From an uncultured Bacteroides sp. (GTDB lineage: Bacteria > Bacteroidota > Bacteroidia > Bacteroidales > Bacteroidaceae), in the NCBI GenBank assembly GCA_900546355.1, contig URCM01000150.1, positions 1-5,337 of the forward strand: a stretch of DNA of 5,337 bases, read 5' to 3'. The position numbers and the translations under genes were made by a program. The notes under the pieces are model-generated. The model saw only the letters and a list, made by a program, of their open reading frames with translations. It was not told the origin of the DNA and searched no databases. Positions 1 to 5,078 of the stretch are shown one piece after another (the first letter of the stretch is position 1; each line of letters opens with the position of its first letter).

Positions 1-49
1 TCAAAAACTCATCCCAAATCATCGCACGATAAATTCAAAACAGCTTCTA
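1..49 (-). mobile_element. End of an inverted-repeat element, cut by the window edge
   Basis: These 49 bases are the exact reverse complement of 717-765, the left end of the small element described at 717-912. The element end therefore lies at about 47-49 and the rest runs off the left side of the window. The terminal 17 bases (AAATTCAAAACAGCTTC, 31-47) are followed by TA, as at the other ends. The start of the same short ORF is present on the minus strand (ATG at 22-20, reading MIWDEFL before the edge). Whether this is another small non-autonomous copy or a full insertion sequence cannot be seen from here. Confidence 0.7.
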
Positions 50-77
50 AGTGCACTTAGAAACGAAACCGAAAGCA

Positions 78-119
78 GGTGCGGACGAAGCTGGAAAAGC
101 ATTCATCCGTACCTTTTTT
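78..119 (+). terminator. Orphan rho-independent terminator
   Basis: The arm 78-92 pairs with 98-113. The lower 12 positions (78-89 with 102-113) contain one G-T wobble and one mismatch, A101 bulges, and GCT (90-92) closes with AGC (98-100) around a GGAAA loop. A run of six T follows at 114-119. This is a classic intrinsic terminator for plus-strand transcription. No gene is visible just upstream because the element end at 1-49 interrupts the sequence, so it probably marks the end of a gene now displaced or deleted. It also shields the promoter at 121-152 from read-through. Confidence 0.7.
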
Positions 120-120
120 A

Positions 121-152
121 TTTGCTTTATCTGTTTTTTCATTATATCTTTG
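121..152 (+). promoter_or_regulatory. Bacteroides-type promoter for the truncated gene at 182
   Basis: TTTG at 121-124 matches the -33 box and TATCTTTG at 145-152 matches the TAnnTTTG -7 box. The gap is 20 bp, which is the usual spacing for the Bacteroides primary sigma factor. Transcription should begin near 158-160, giving a leader of about 22-25 nt before the ATG at 182. It directly follows the terminator at 78-119, as expected for an independent transcription unit. Confidence 0.75.
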
Positions 153-181
153 CCACACACACAAATAATAGGCAAAAAGGT

Positions 182-487
182 ATGAAAGTTTTAGGGATTG
201 CTATCCTATTGGTGATAGGGCTGTTTTTTAATAACATCCATGTGTCGGCACAAACCGTTACCCTCACTCCTCGCTACATTCAAAAGATACATTTACAAAA
301 TCCGGAACGGGCGTTGCATCTGCTCGATTCGGTGGAACAAAACCACCTGCCGGGCATTCAGCCTTATGAAACCGACATGTTGCGTTCGATGTGTTACGAG
401 GTATTGGTATTTTTCCCTTTTATAATTGATGTAGTGATGTTTTTCAATATTTTCCCGGCATTGTCATTTTCTCCTTTCGGGGTATAA
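182..487 (+). pseudogene. 5' fragment of an exported helical-repeat (TPR-like) protein, possibly a sensor kinase
   Basis: The reading frame from the ATG at 182 gives 101 residues, but only about the first 73 look native. They begin with a signal peptide (MK, a hydrophobic stretch through about residue 16, then NNIHVSAQ with probable cleavage after SAQ, about residue 24). A helical segment follows with TPR-like character (NPERALHLLDSVEQ, then LPGIQPYETDMLRSMCYE). That pattern resembles the N-terminal sensor regions of Bacteroidales TPR-containing sensor kinases and related regulators, which is an inference from memory. After position ~400 the frame enters the antisense of the neighbouring fragment and ends in a low-complexity hydrophobic tail (VLVFFPFIIDVVMFF). 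The start at 182 is preferred over the ATG at 122 because that one lies inside the promoter. The gene has lost nearly all of its body and is presumably non-functional, though it may still be transcribed. Confidence 0.6.
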
Positions 488-597
488 TTAAAGTGCCCTA
501 TGCCTATTTTATAAATAGCGTTTCGTTCTACTTGTGCTTGTATGTTGAGCGATAACATTAAGCATGCTGCCAGTAAAAAAGGAAGTCGTAATTTCAT
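394..597 (-). pseudogene. 5' fragment of a second secreted protein, fused tail-on to the first fragment
   Basis: The minus-strand frame starts at 597 and gives 67 residues. Residues 1-22 are a clear signal peptide (MKLRLPFLLAACLMLSLNIQAQ) with cleavage likely after QAQ. The mature part begins VERNAIYKIGIGHFNYTPKGENDNAGKILKNITTSIIKG and stops about 44 residues later, shortly after it crosses into the fragment starting at 182. The KIGIGHF opening strand followed by a helix is reminiscent of periplasmic CsgG/LpoB-like proteins, but that is only a resemblance. The cysteine in the signal region is not in a convincing lipobox. The promoter at 631-662 is intact and the start codon lies 34 bp beyond its -7 box. 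Its native continuation beyond about position 400 is missing, so it is called a truncated gene remnant. Confidence 0.55.
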
Positions 598-630
598 TCG
601 TTTGTATCGTTATAAAATATTAATTTTTTG

Positions 631-662
631 CAAAGTTATTGATTCTTTCAGGTTCGGGCAAA
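631..662 (-). promoter_or_regulatory. Bacteroides-type promoter for the minus-strand fragment
   Basis: On the minus strand TTTG (662-659) is followed after 20 bp by TAACTTTG (638-631), matching the Bacteroides -33 and -7 consensus with ideal spacing. Transcription would start near 625 and reach the ATG at 597 after a short A/T-rich leader. Together with the promoter at 121-152 it drives transcription inward, toward the fusion point near 400. Confidence 0.75.
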
Positions 663-716
663 GGATAGGGACGGCCTGTTGCTCTCATTTTGTCCATAAC
701 CGTATTTCATTTTGTC

Positions 717-912
717 TAGAAGCTGTTTTGAATTTATCGTGCGATGATTTGGGATGAGTTTTTGAGGCATTTTCGCTTCTGTGATGAGGAAGATAGCGGG
801 CTATCTGACGAAGAACAGGAGCGAAAAGGGCCAAAAAATCGCCCAAAGCACACACGAAAACGGATACATCAAGCCAAGAAAAACTTTTTGGAGAAATTCA
901 AAACAGCTTCTA
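717..912. mobile_element. MITE-like element with 17-bp terminal inverted repeats and TA flanks
   Basis: GAAGCTGTTTTGAATTT (719-735) and its perfect reverse complement (894-910) bound a 192-bp unit, and each end is flanked by TA. The flanking TA suggests a 2-bp TA target duplication, which is known for some IS5-subgroup and IS630/Tc1-type elements; the family is not certain. The unit is too short for a transposase, so it is non-autonomous or an internally deleted insertion sequence. Its first 49 bases, including the TA, recur inverted at 1-49, showing that the sequence is present at least twice locally. It ends about 100 bp before the -7 box of the downstream operon, so it does not disrupt that promoter. 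Confidence 0.7.
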
Positions 913-920
913 ATATCTGA
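744..920 (+). CDS. 58-residue charged ORF inside the MITE-like element
   Basis: ATG at 744 opens a 58-codon frame ending at TGA 918-920, eight bases past the right inverted repeat. The product has an aromatic/acidic front (MIWDEFLRHFRFCDEEDSGLSDEEQ, residues 1-25) and a strongly basic rear (ERKGPKNRPKHTRKRIHQAKK, then NFLEKFKTASNI). That split charge and clean composition look like real coding sequence rather than a chance frame. It could be a remnant of the first ORF or N-terminal part of the parent element's transposase, or a small element-encoded protein. No known domain is recognised. The last codons come from the terminal repeat and flanking host DNA, so the C-terminus depends on the insertion site. 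No strong promoter is seen directly upstream, and expression is uncertain. Confidence 0.4.
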   Translation: MIWDEFLRHFRFCDEEDSGLSDEEQERKGPKNRPKHTRKRIHQAKKNFLEKFKTASNI

Positions 921-1012
921 TTGGATGCGAAAGAGAATGCCACAAGCTTTGAAAAGAGTACTATTTTTACAATTTTTCCCAGCTTTCTGCCTTTCCATAT
1001 CAAAATCTTTCG

Positions 1013-1020
1013 TAATTTTG
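1013..1020 (+). promoter_or_regulatory. Putative -7 box of the regulator-synthetase operon
   Basis: TAATTTTG fits the TAnnTTTG -7 consensus and lies 24 bp before the ATG at 1045, a typical distance for a short leader. No good TTTG -33 box is found at the expected place (the nearest is TTTC at 992-995, spacing only 17 bp), so this may be a weak promoter or one that needs an activator, possibly the regulator itself. Confidence 0.5.
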
Positions 1021-1044
1021 GCGTGAACTAACAGAAATAAGAAT

Positions 1045-1602
1045 ATGGACGAACAGATAAAACAAATTGCCGAGCGTTTGCGTGGTTTGCGCGACGCATT
1101 GGATTTGAGTGCGGAGGAAGTGGCGTCGGATTGCAATCTTCCCGTTGAAGAGTATCGTGCTCTTGAGTCGGGAGAAAGCGATCTCTCGGTCAGCCTCTTG
1201 CAACGCATCGCGCATAAGTATGGCATTACGTTGGATGAATTGATGTTCGGTGAGGAACCGAAAATGAAATCGTACTTCTTGACCCGCAAAGGGACAGGAG
1301 TTTCGGTAGAACGTACCAAGGCTTACAAGTACGAATCACTCGCTTCGGGTTTTAAAGACAGGATAGCCGATCCGTTCATCGTGACGGTAGAACCTAAGCC
1401 CGAAGGTACTGCGGTTTATTTTAACACCCACGAAGGACAAGAGTTCAATCTTGTGATAGAAGGTCGCTTGTTGCTGAACATTAACGGGAAAGAATTGATT
1501 TTGAATCCGGGTGACAGTTTGTATTTTGATTCGAGCAAGCCGCACGGTATGTTGGCTCTTGATGGGAAGACCGTGAAATTCCTTGCGGTAGTGATGCAAT
1601 AA
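1045..1602 (+). CDS. XRE-family helix-turn-helix regulator with C-terminal cupin sensor domain
   Basis: The 185-residue protein has a Cro/C1-type helix-turn-helix at about residues 5-66 (IAERLRGLRDALDLSAEEVASDCNL onward, ending in KYGITLDELM), a linker, and a single cupin barrel at about 105-183. The cupin shows H129 and E133 of motif 1 (THEGQEFNLVIEG) and the NPGDSLYF...H167 pattern of motif 2, so a metal or small ligand pocket is plausible. Such proteins are cytoplasmic DNA-binding regulators whose cupin part senses a metabolite, and full length is normal for the family. It is the first gene of an operon, 16 bp ahead of an acyl-CoA synthetase, so it most likely controls that gene in response to the acid substrate or a product. 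The ligand, and whether it represses or activates, cannot be read from sequence. The start is supported by the -7 box at 1013-1020 and the immediate HTH beginning. Confidence 0.9.
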   Translation: MDEQIKQIAERLRGLRDALDLSAEEVASDCNLPVEEYRALESGESDLSVSLLQRIAHKYGITLDELMFGEEPKMKSYFLTRKGTGVSVERTKAYKYESLASGFKDRIADPFIVTVEPKPEGTAVYFNTHEGQEFNLVIEGRLLLNINGKELILNPGDSLYFDSSKPHGMLALDGKTVKFLAVVMQ

Positions 1603-1618
1603 AAAAGATAGAAAGAAT

Positions 1619-3274
1619 ATGTTAGAAAGATTTGTAAGTCAGACCCAATTTTCTTCTCAAGAGGATTTTATAAAGAATTTTAAGGTAAAGGTGCCGGACA
1701 ACTTCAATTTCGGGTATGACGTGGTAGATGCTTGGGCTGCCGAATGTCCCGAAAAGAAAGCCTTGCTGTGGACCAACGACAAAGGCGAATGCATCCAGTT
1801 CACCTATGCTGATTTGAAGAAATACACCGATATGACCGCTTCTTATTTCCAGAGCTTGGGAATAGGCAAGGGGGATAAGGTGATGCTGATATTGAAACGC
1901 CGTTACGAGTTTTGGTTCTCGATTATTGCCCTGCACAAGATTGGGGCGGTGGCGATTCCGGCTACACACTTGCTCACCAAGAAAGACATCATTTATCGGT
2001 GTGAGGCGGCTACCATCAAGATGATTGTAGCGGCGGGCGAGGGAGTTATCCTGCAACACATTGTCGACGCGATGCCGCAATGCCCCAGTGTAGAGAAATT
2101 GCTGAGCGTAGGTCCGGAATATCCCGAGGGATTCGAGGATTTCCATAAAGGTATGGAAAGCGCGGCTCCTTTCGTACGTCCGGCTCATGCGAATACGAAC
2201 GACGACATCATGCTGATGTATTTCACTTCGGGCACTACCGGTGAGCCGAAGATGGTAGCGCATGATTTTACTTATCCTTTGGGGCATATCACTACGGCAA
2301 GCTTCTGGCATAACCTGCACGAAGGCAGTTTGCATTTCACCATAGCCGATACGGGTTGGGGAAAAGCCGTGTGGGGGAAACTCTATGGACAAATGATAGC
2401 CGGAGCGAATATTTTCGTCTACGACCATGAGAAGTTCACTCCTTCCGATATCTTGAAAAAGATTCACGATTACCGCATCACATCGCTTTGTGCGCCTCCT
2501 ACCATTTACCGTTTCTTGATTCGGGAAGACCTGAACAAGTACGACCTCTCTTCGCTGGAGTATTGCACCACGGCAGGCGAGGCGTTGAACTATTCGGTAT
2601 ACGAAACATTCTTAAAGATAACAGGTATCCGCCTGATGGAAGGCTTCGGGCAAACTGAAACGACCTTGACGCTTGCCACTTTCCCGTGGATGGAACCGAA
2701 GCCCGGAAGCATGGGTGTGCCCAATCCGCAATATGACATTGATTTGCTGAAGCCTGACGGACGTTCGGCGGAGGATGGCGAGCAAGGACAGATAGTTGTG
2801 CGTACCGATAAGGGCAAGCCGTTGGGCTTGTTCAAGGAATATTACCGTGCTCCCGAACTGACCCATGAAGCTTGGCACAACGGTGTATATTACACCGGCG
2901 ATGTGGCTTGGCGCGATGAAGACGGATATTATTGGTTCGTAGGACGTGCCGACGATGTTATCAAGAGTTCGGGATACCGCATCGGCCCGTTCGAGGTGGA
3001 AAGTGCGTTGATGACCCATCCGGCGGTAGTGGAATGTGCTATTACCGGTGTCCCCGATGAAATTCGCGGGCAAGTGGTAAAAGCCACTATCGTATTGGCA
3101 AAAGATTATAAGGCAAAAGCCGGTCCCGACCTGATTAAGGAATTGCAGGATCACGTTAAGCGTGTGACGGCTCCTTACAAATATCCGCGTGTAATCGAGT
3201 TCGTGGATGAATTGCCCAAGACCATCAGTGGAAAAATCCGCCGTGTGGAAATCCGGGAAAAGGACAATGGGTAA
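1619..3274 (+). CDS. AMP-forming acyl-CoA synthetase (ANL superfamily, medium-chain/acetyl-CoA synthetase-like)
   Basis: This 551-residue cytoplasmic enzyme should activate a carboxylic acid with ATP to an acyl-adenylate and transfer it to coenzyme A. All core motifs are present: the phosphate-binding loop YFTSGTTGEPK (201-211), DTGWGKAVWG (244-253), the adenine/Mg site GFGQTETT (342-349), YYTGDVA with the ribose-binding Asp428, the hinge region GRADDVIKSSGYRIG (442-456), and the C-terminal PKTISGKIRR (533-542) with the adenylation-step Lys539. Length and the DTGW segment fit medium-chain or short/branched acyl-CoA synthetases better than long-chain ones, but substrate choice cannot be decided by eye. 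It follows the XRE-cupin regulator by 16 bp, with AAAGA-type purines upstream of ATG, so the two are probably cotranscribed. In a gut anaerobe likely substrates are short, branched or aromatic carboxylic acids. It appears intact, with no frameshift. Confidence 0.93.
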   Translation: MLERFVSQTQFSSQEDFIKNFKVKVPDNFNFGYDVVDAWAAECPEKKALLWTNDKGECIQFTYADLKKYTDMTASYFQSLGIGKGDKVMLILKRRYEFWFSIIALHKIGAVAIPATHLLTKKDIIYRCEAATIKMIVAAGEGVILQHIVDAMPQCPSVEKLLSVGPEYPEGFEDFHKGMESAAPFVRPAHANTNDDIMLMYFTSGTTGEPKMVAHDFTYPLGHITTASFWHNLHEGSLHFTIADTGWGKAVWGKLYGQMIAGANIFVYDHEKFTPSDILKKIHDYRITSLCAPPTIYRFLIREDLNKYDLSSLEYCTTAGEALNYSVYETFLKITGIRLMEGFGQTETTLTLATFPWMEPKPGSMGVPNPQYDIDLLKPDGRSAEDGEQGQIVVRTDKGKPLGLFKEYYRAPELTHEAWHNGVYYTGDVAWRDEDGYYWFVGRADDVIKSSGYRIGPFEVESALMTHPAVVECAITGVPDEIRGQVVKATIVLAKDYKAKAGPDLIKELQDHVKRVTAPYKYPRVIEFVDELPKTISGKIRRVEIREKDNG

Positions 3275-3318
3275 ATGAAAAAATATCCAATCGGGTAGTG
3301 CGGATTGGGAAAAACACA

Positions 3319-3352
3319 ACCGGGCATCCTTGCTGAATGCAGGATGCCCGGT
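3319..3352 (-). terminator. Perfect hairpin between convergent genes, likely rpmE2 terminator
   Basis: ACCGGGCATCCT (3319-3330) and AGGATGCCCGGT (3341-3352) form a perfect 12-bp stem around a 10-nt loop. On the minus strand the stem is followed by TGTGTTTTT (3318-3310), so the hairpin best serves rpmE2, which stops 30 bp before it. On the plus strand no T-run follows, so it may only weakly end the acyl-CoA synthetase transcript, 45 bp after that stop codon, or protect its 3' end. A smaller 6-bp hairpin (3287-3292 with 3303-3308) precedes it. Confidence 0.75.
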
Positions 3353-3382
3353 CTTAAGCTATGGAAACAAATACGGATATAT

Positions 3383-3634
3383 TTATTTCTTAATGCGGTT
3401 GTAACGGTTCATGAACTTATCTACACGTCCTGCGGTGTCTACCAATTTAGACTTACCAGTGTAGAACGGGTGAGAAGTGTTAGAGATTTCCAACTTAATC
3501 AACGGATAAGTTTCGCCTTCAAACTCGATTGTGTCTTTAGTCGCACAAGTAGAACGAGACAAGAACATGTCGCCGTTTGACATGTCTTTAAACACTACCG
3601 GACGGTAGCTTTCAGGATGAATGCCTTTTTTCAT
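3383..3634 (-). CDS. rpmE2: 50S ribosomal protein L31, type B (zinc-independent)
   Basis: The 83-residue protein begins [24 protein letters not shown] and ends [32 protein letters not shown], the hallmark pattern of bacterial L31. It binds near the central protuberance of the large subunit and helps bridge it to the small subunit. Only one cysteine (Cys30) is present and the zinc-binding CxxC pair of type A is absent, and the longer middle segment ([17 protein letters not shown]) confirms type B. Length is normal. It is transcribed away from fba from a promoter near 3738-3745 and converges on the acyl-CoA synthetase, ending at the hairpin 3319-3352. In many bacteria a type B copy is the zinc-starvation paralogue, but in Bacteroidales it is generally the main L31; whether a second copy exists elsewhere cannot be seen. 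Confidence 0.96.
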   Translation of the reverse strand: MKKGIHPESYRPVVFKDMSNGDMFLSRSTCATKDTIEFEGETYPLIKLEISNTSHPFYTGKSKLVDTAGRVDKFMNRYNRIKK

Positions 3635-3737
3635 TTCAGTATATACTTTATTGTTATTATTATTTGCAAATGTTTGTTGGTAACTTCACATCTTCCCTTT
3701 TTCAAGGAGTTTTTGTGTAATGGCTTGTTTCGGCTTG

Positions 3738-3745
3738 CAAAGATA
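3738..3745 (-). promoter_or_regulatory. Putative -7 box of rpmE2
   Basis: The minus-strand sequence TATCTTTG (3745-3738) is a full match to the Bacteroides TAnnTTTG box. The -33 region is imperfect (TTTC at 3767-3764, 18 bp away). It implies an untranslated leader of about 95 nt ahead of the ATG at 3634, long enough to hold an autoregulatory structure, though none is obvious beyond a short CCTT/AAGG pairing. Confidence 0.55.
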
Positions 3746-3879
3746 CGGCTTTTCTTTGAAATAGAAAACGTTTTCAATATTTTTTTTATTTAGAGGTCCG
3801 GTATCACATTCCGGCATTTGTAACCTTTACATTACATCCTTGCTTATTCTTTTAAATTTAACGTCTTTTTTCATAAAAC

Positions 3880-3920
3880 CCTTCTGCACCTTCTGCATTT
3901 TTAAGGAAGAAGATGCAGGA
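3880..3920. repeat. Tandem 9-bp repeat and imperfect hairpin at the fba -33 region
   Basis: CCTTCTGCA occurs twice in tandem (3880-3888, 3889-3897). TTCTGCAT (3891-3898) can pair with ATGCAGGA (3913-3920) with one G-T wobble and a 14-nt loop. This covers the place where the -33 box of the fba promoter should be, so it could be an operator or a binding site for an activator. It is not followed by a T-run, so it is not a terminator. Confidence 0.35.
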
Positions 3921-3937
3921 ATGACACTTTTTCTTTT

Positions 3938-3945
3938 TACATTTG
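3938..3945 (+). promoter_or_regulatory. Putative -7 box of fba
   Basis: TACATTTG matches TAnnTTTG and lies 40 bp before the fba ATG. Transcription from about 3952 gives a 34-nt leader that is almost pure A/T (ends ATAAATTTTATAACA). That lack of structure and of Shine-Dalgarno sequence is typical of highly translated Bacteroidales genes. No TTTG is found 20 bp upstream, where the sequence is TGCA inside the imperfect hairpin. Confidence 0.6.
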
Positions 3946-3985
3946 CAAAGGAATTAATTCACTAACAATTATAAATTTTATAACA

Positions 3986-4990
3986 ATGGTTAATTACAAA
4001 GATTTAGGCTTGGTAAACACTAGAGATATGTTTGCTAGAGCAATTAAAGGTGGATACGCTATCCCTGCATTCAACTTCAACAATATGGAGCAGCTGCAGG
4101 CTATCATCAAAGCTTCGGTAGAAACAAAATCTCCGGTTATCCTGCAGGTTTCTAAAGGTGCGCGTAACTATGCAAACCAGACCTTGCTTCGTTACATGGC
4201 TGAAGGTGCTGTAGCATTTGCTAAAGAATTGGGTTGCGAACATCCTGAAATCGTGCTTCACCTCGACCACGGAGATTCTTTCGAACTCTGCAAGTCTTGC
4301 GTAGACCTCGGTTTCTCTTCAGTGATGATTGACGGTTCTCACCTGCCTTACGAAGAAAACGTTGCTTTGACTAAGAAAGTCGTTGAATACGCTCATCAAT
4401 ATGATGTAACTGTAGAAGGTGAACTGGGTGTATTGGCTGGTGTAGAAGATGAAGTTTCTGCAGAACACCATACTTATACTAACCCTGAAGAAGTTATCGA
4501 CTTCTCTAGCCGTACAGGTTGCGACTCGTTGGCTATCTCTATCGGTACTTCTCACGGTGCATACAAGTTCAAACCCGAACAATGCCACGTAGATCCGAAG
4601 ACAGGTCGTCTGGTTCCTCCTCCTTTGGCATTCGACGTATTGGATGCTGTAATGGAAAAACTTCCGGGCTTCCCCATCGTATTGCACGGATCATCTTCAG
4701 TTCCTCAGGAATATGTAGACATGATTAATAAGTACGGAGGCAAGCTGGAAGCTGCTATCGGTATTCCTGAAGACGAATTGCGTAAGGCTGCTAAATCTGC
4801 AGTTTGCAAGATTAACATCGATTCTGACTCTCGTCTTGCCATGACAGCTGCTGTTCGTAAGGTATTGTTCGAAAAACCGGGTGAATTCGACCCGCGTAAA
4901 TACCTGGGCCCGGCTCGTGACGAAATGGAAAAGATGTACAAACACAAAATCGTTAACGTATTGGGCTCAGACGGCAAGTTGGCTCAATAA
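3986..4990 (+). CDS. fba: Class II (zinc-dependent) fructose-bisphosphate aldolase
   Basis: The 334-residue cytoplasmic TIM-barrel enzyme reversibly splits fructose 1,6-bisphosphate into dihydroxyacetone phosphate and glyceraldehyde 3-phosphate in glycolysis and gluconeogenesis. Visible family signatures are PAFNFNNMEQ (27-36), LHLDHG with the probable catalytic Asp94 and zinc ligand His95 (91-96), VEGELG (143-148), SIGTSHG with His190 (185-191), IVLHGSSS with His234 (231-238), and the phosphate-site NIDSDSR (277-283). Length fits the class II family. It stands alone, divergent from rpmE2, with an A/T-rich leader and a strong terminator at 5043-5078. Codon use (GTT, GCT, CTG and CGT rich, unlike the acyl-CoA synthetase) suggests high expression. 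A related class II aldolase acting on tagatose bisphosphate is possible in principle but less likely for this solitary gene. Confidence 0.95.
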   Translation: MVNYKDLGLVNTRDMFARAIKGGYAIPAFNFNNMEQLQAIIKASVETKSPVILQVSKGARNYANQTLLRYMAEGAVAFAKELGCEHPEIVLHLDHGDSFELCKSCVDLGFSSVMIDGSHLPYEENVALTKKVVEYAHQYDVTVEGELGVLAGVEDEVSAEHHTYTNPEEVIDFSSRTGCDSLAISIGTSHGAYKFKPEQCHVDPKTGRLVPPPLAFDVLDAVMEKLPGFPIVLHGSSSVPQEYVDMINKYGGKLEAAIGIPEDELRKAAKSAVCKINIDSDSRLAMTAAVRKVLFEKPGEFDPRKYLGPARDEMEKMYKHKIVNVLGSDGKLAQ

Positions 4991-5042
4991 TCATTGCTTG
5001 TAAAAAGCATAAAAACTTTATACACCTATAACTATAAATGTG

Positions 5043-5078
5043 AGCCGCCCCTTCGTGATGGAGGAGCGGCTTTTTTTT
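5043..5078 (+). terminator. Rho-independent terminator of fba
   Basis: AGCCGC (5043-5048) pairs with GCGGCT (5066-5071). After one C-A mismatch the inner stem CCTTC (5050-5054) pairs with GGAGG (5060-5064), with a G-T wobble, closing a five-base loop. Eight T follow (5071-5078). It lies 52 bp after the fba stop codon and is a strong intrinsic terminator. Confidence 0.9.

Larger units (their letters stand above)
3635..3985. other. A/T-rich divergent spacer between rpmE2 and fba
   Basis: This 351-bp stretch contains no credible gene. It carries the rpmE2 promoter (minus strand, near 3738-3745) with an rpmE2 leader of about 95 nt, and the fba promoter and leader (plus strand, 3938-3985). The middle (about 3770-3880) is mostly T-rich, with a TCCGG direct repeat 15 bp apart (3797-3801 and 3812-3816) and a tandem 9-bp repeat CCTTCTGCA (3880-3888, 3889-3897). 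No conserved riboswitch shape is recognised. Confidence 0.7.

Noticed and set aside
122..181. Upstream ATG at 122 extending the first fragment by 20 residues
   Set aside because: It lies inside the -33/-7 promoter region and before the probable transcription start, and the signal peptide begins properly at 182.
650..716. Short minus-strand frame ending just upstream of the promoter at 631-662, possibly a gene tail cut by the element
   Set aside because: It has about 20 codons with no recognisable pattern, indistinguishable from chance.
542..757. 71-codon plus-strand frame
   Set aside because: It crosses the signal-peptide region and promoter of the minus-strand fragment and runs into the element end. 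No coherent protein features are seen.
801..1319. 172-codon minus-strand frame overlapping the element and the regulator gene
   Set aside because: It is antisense to the clear XRE-cupin gene and to the element ORF, has no domain-like pattern, and has cysteine/serine/arginine-rich composition typical of a shadow frame.
1622..2467. 281-codon minus-strand frame inside the acyl-CoA synthetase gene
   Set aside because: The plus strand carries every motif of an intact ANL enzyme. The antisense frame is long only because of the codon pattern of that gene.
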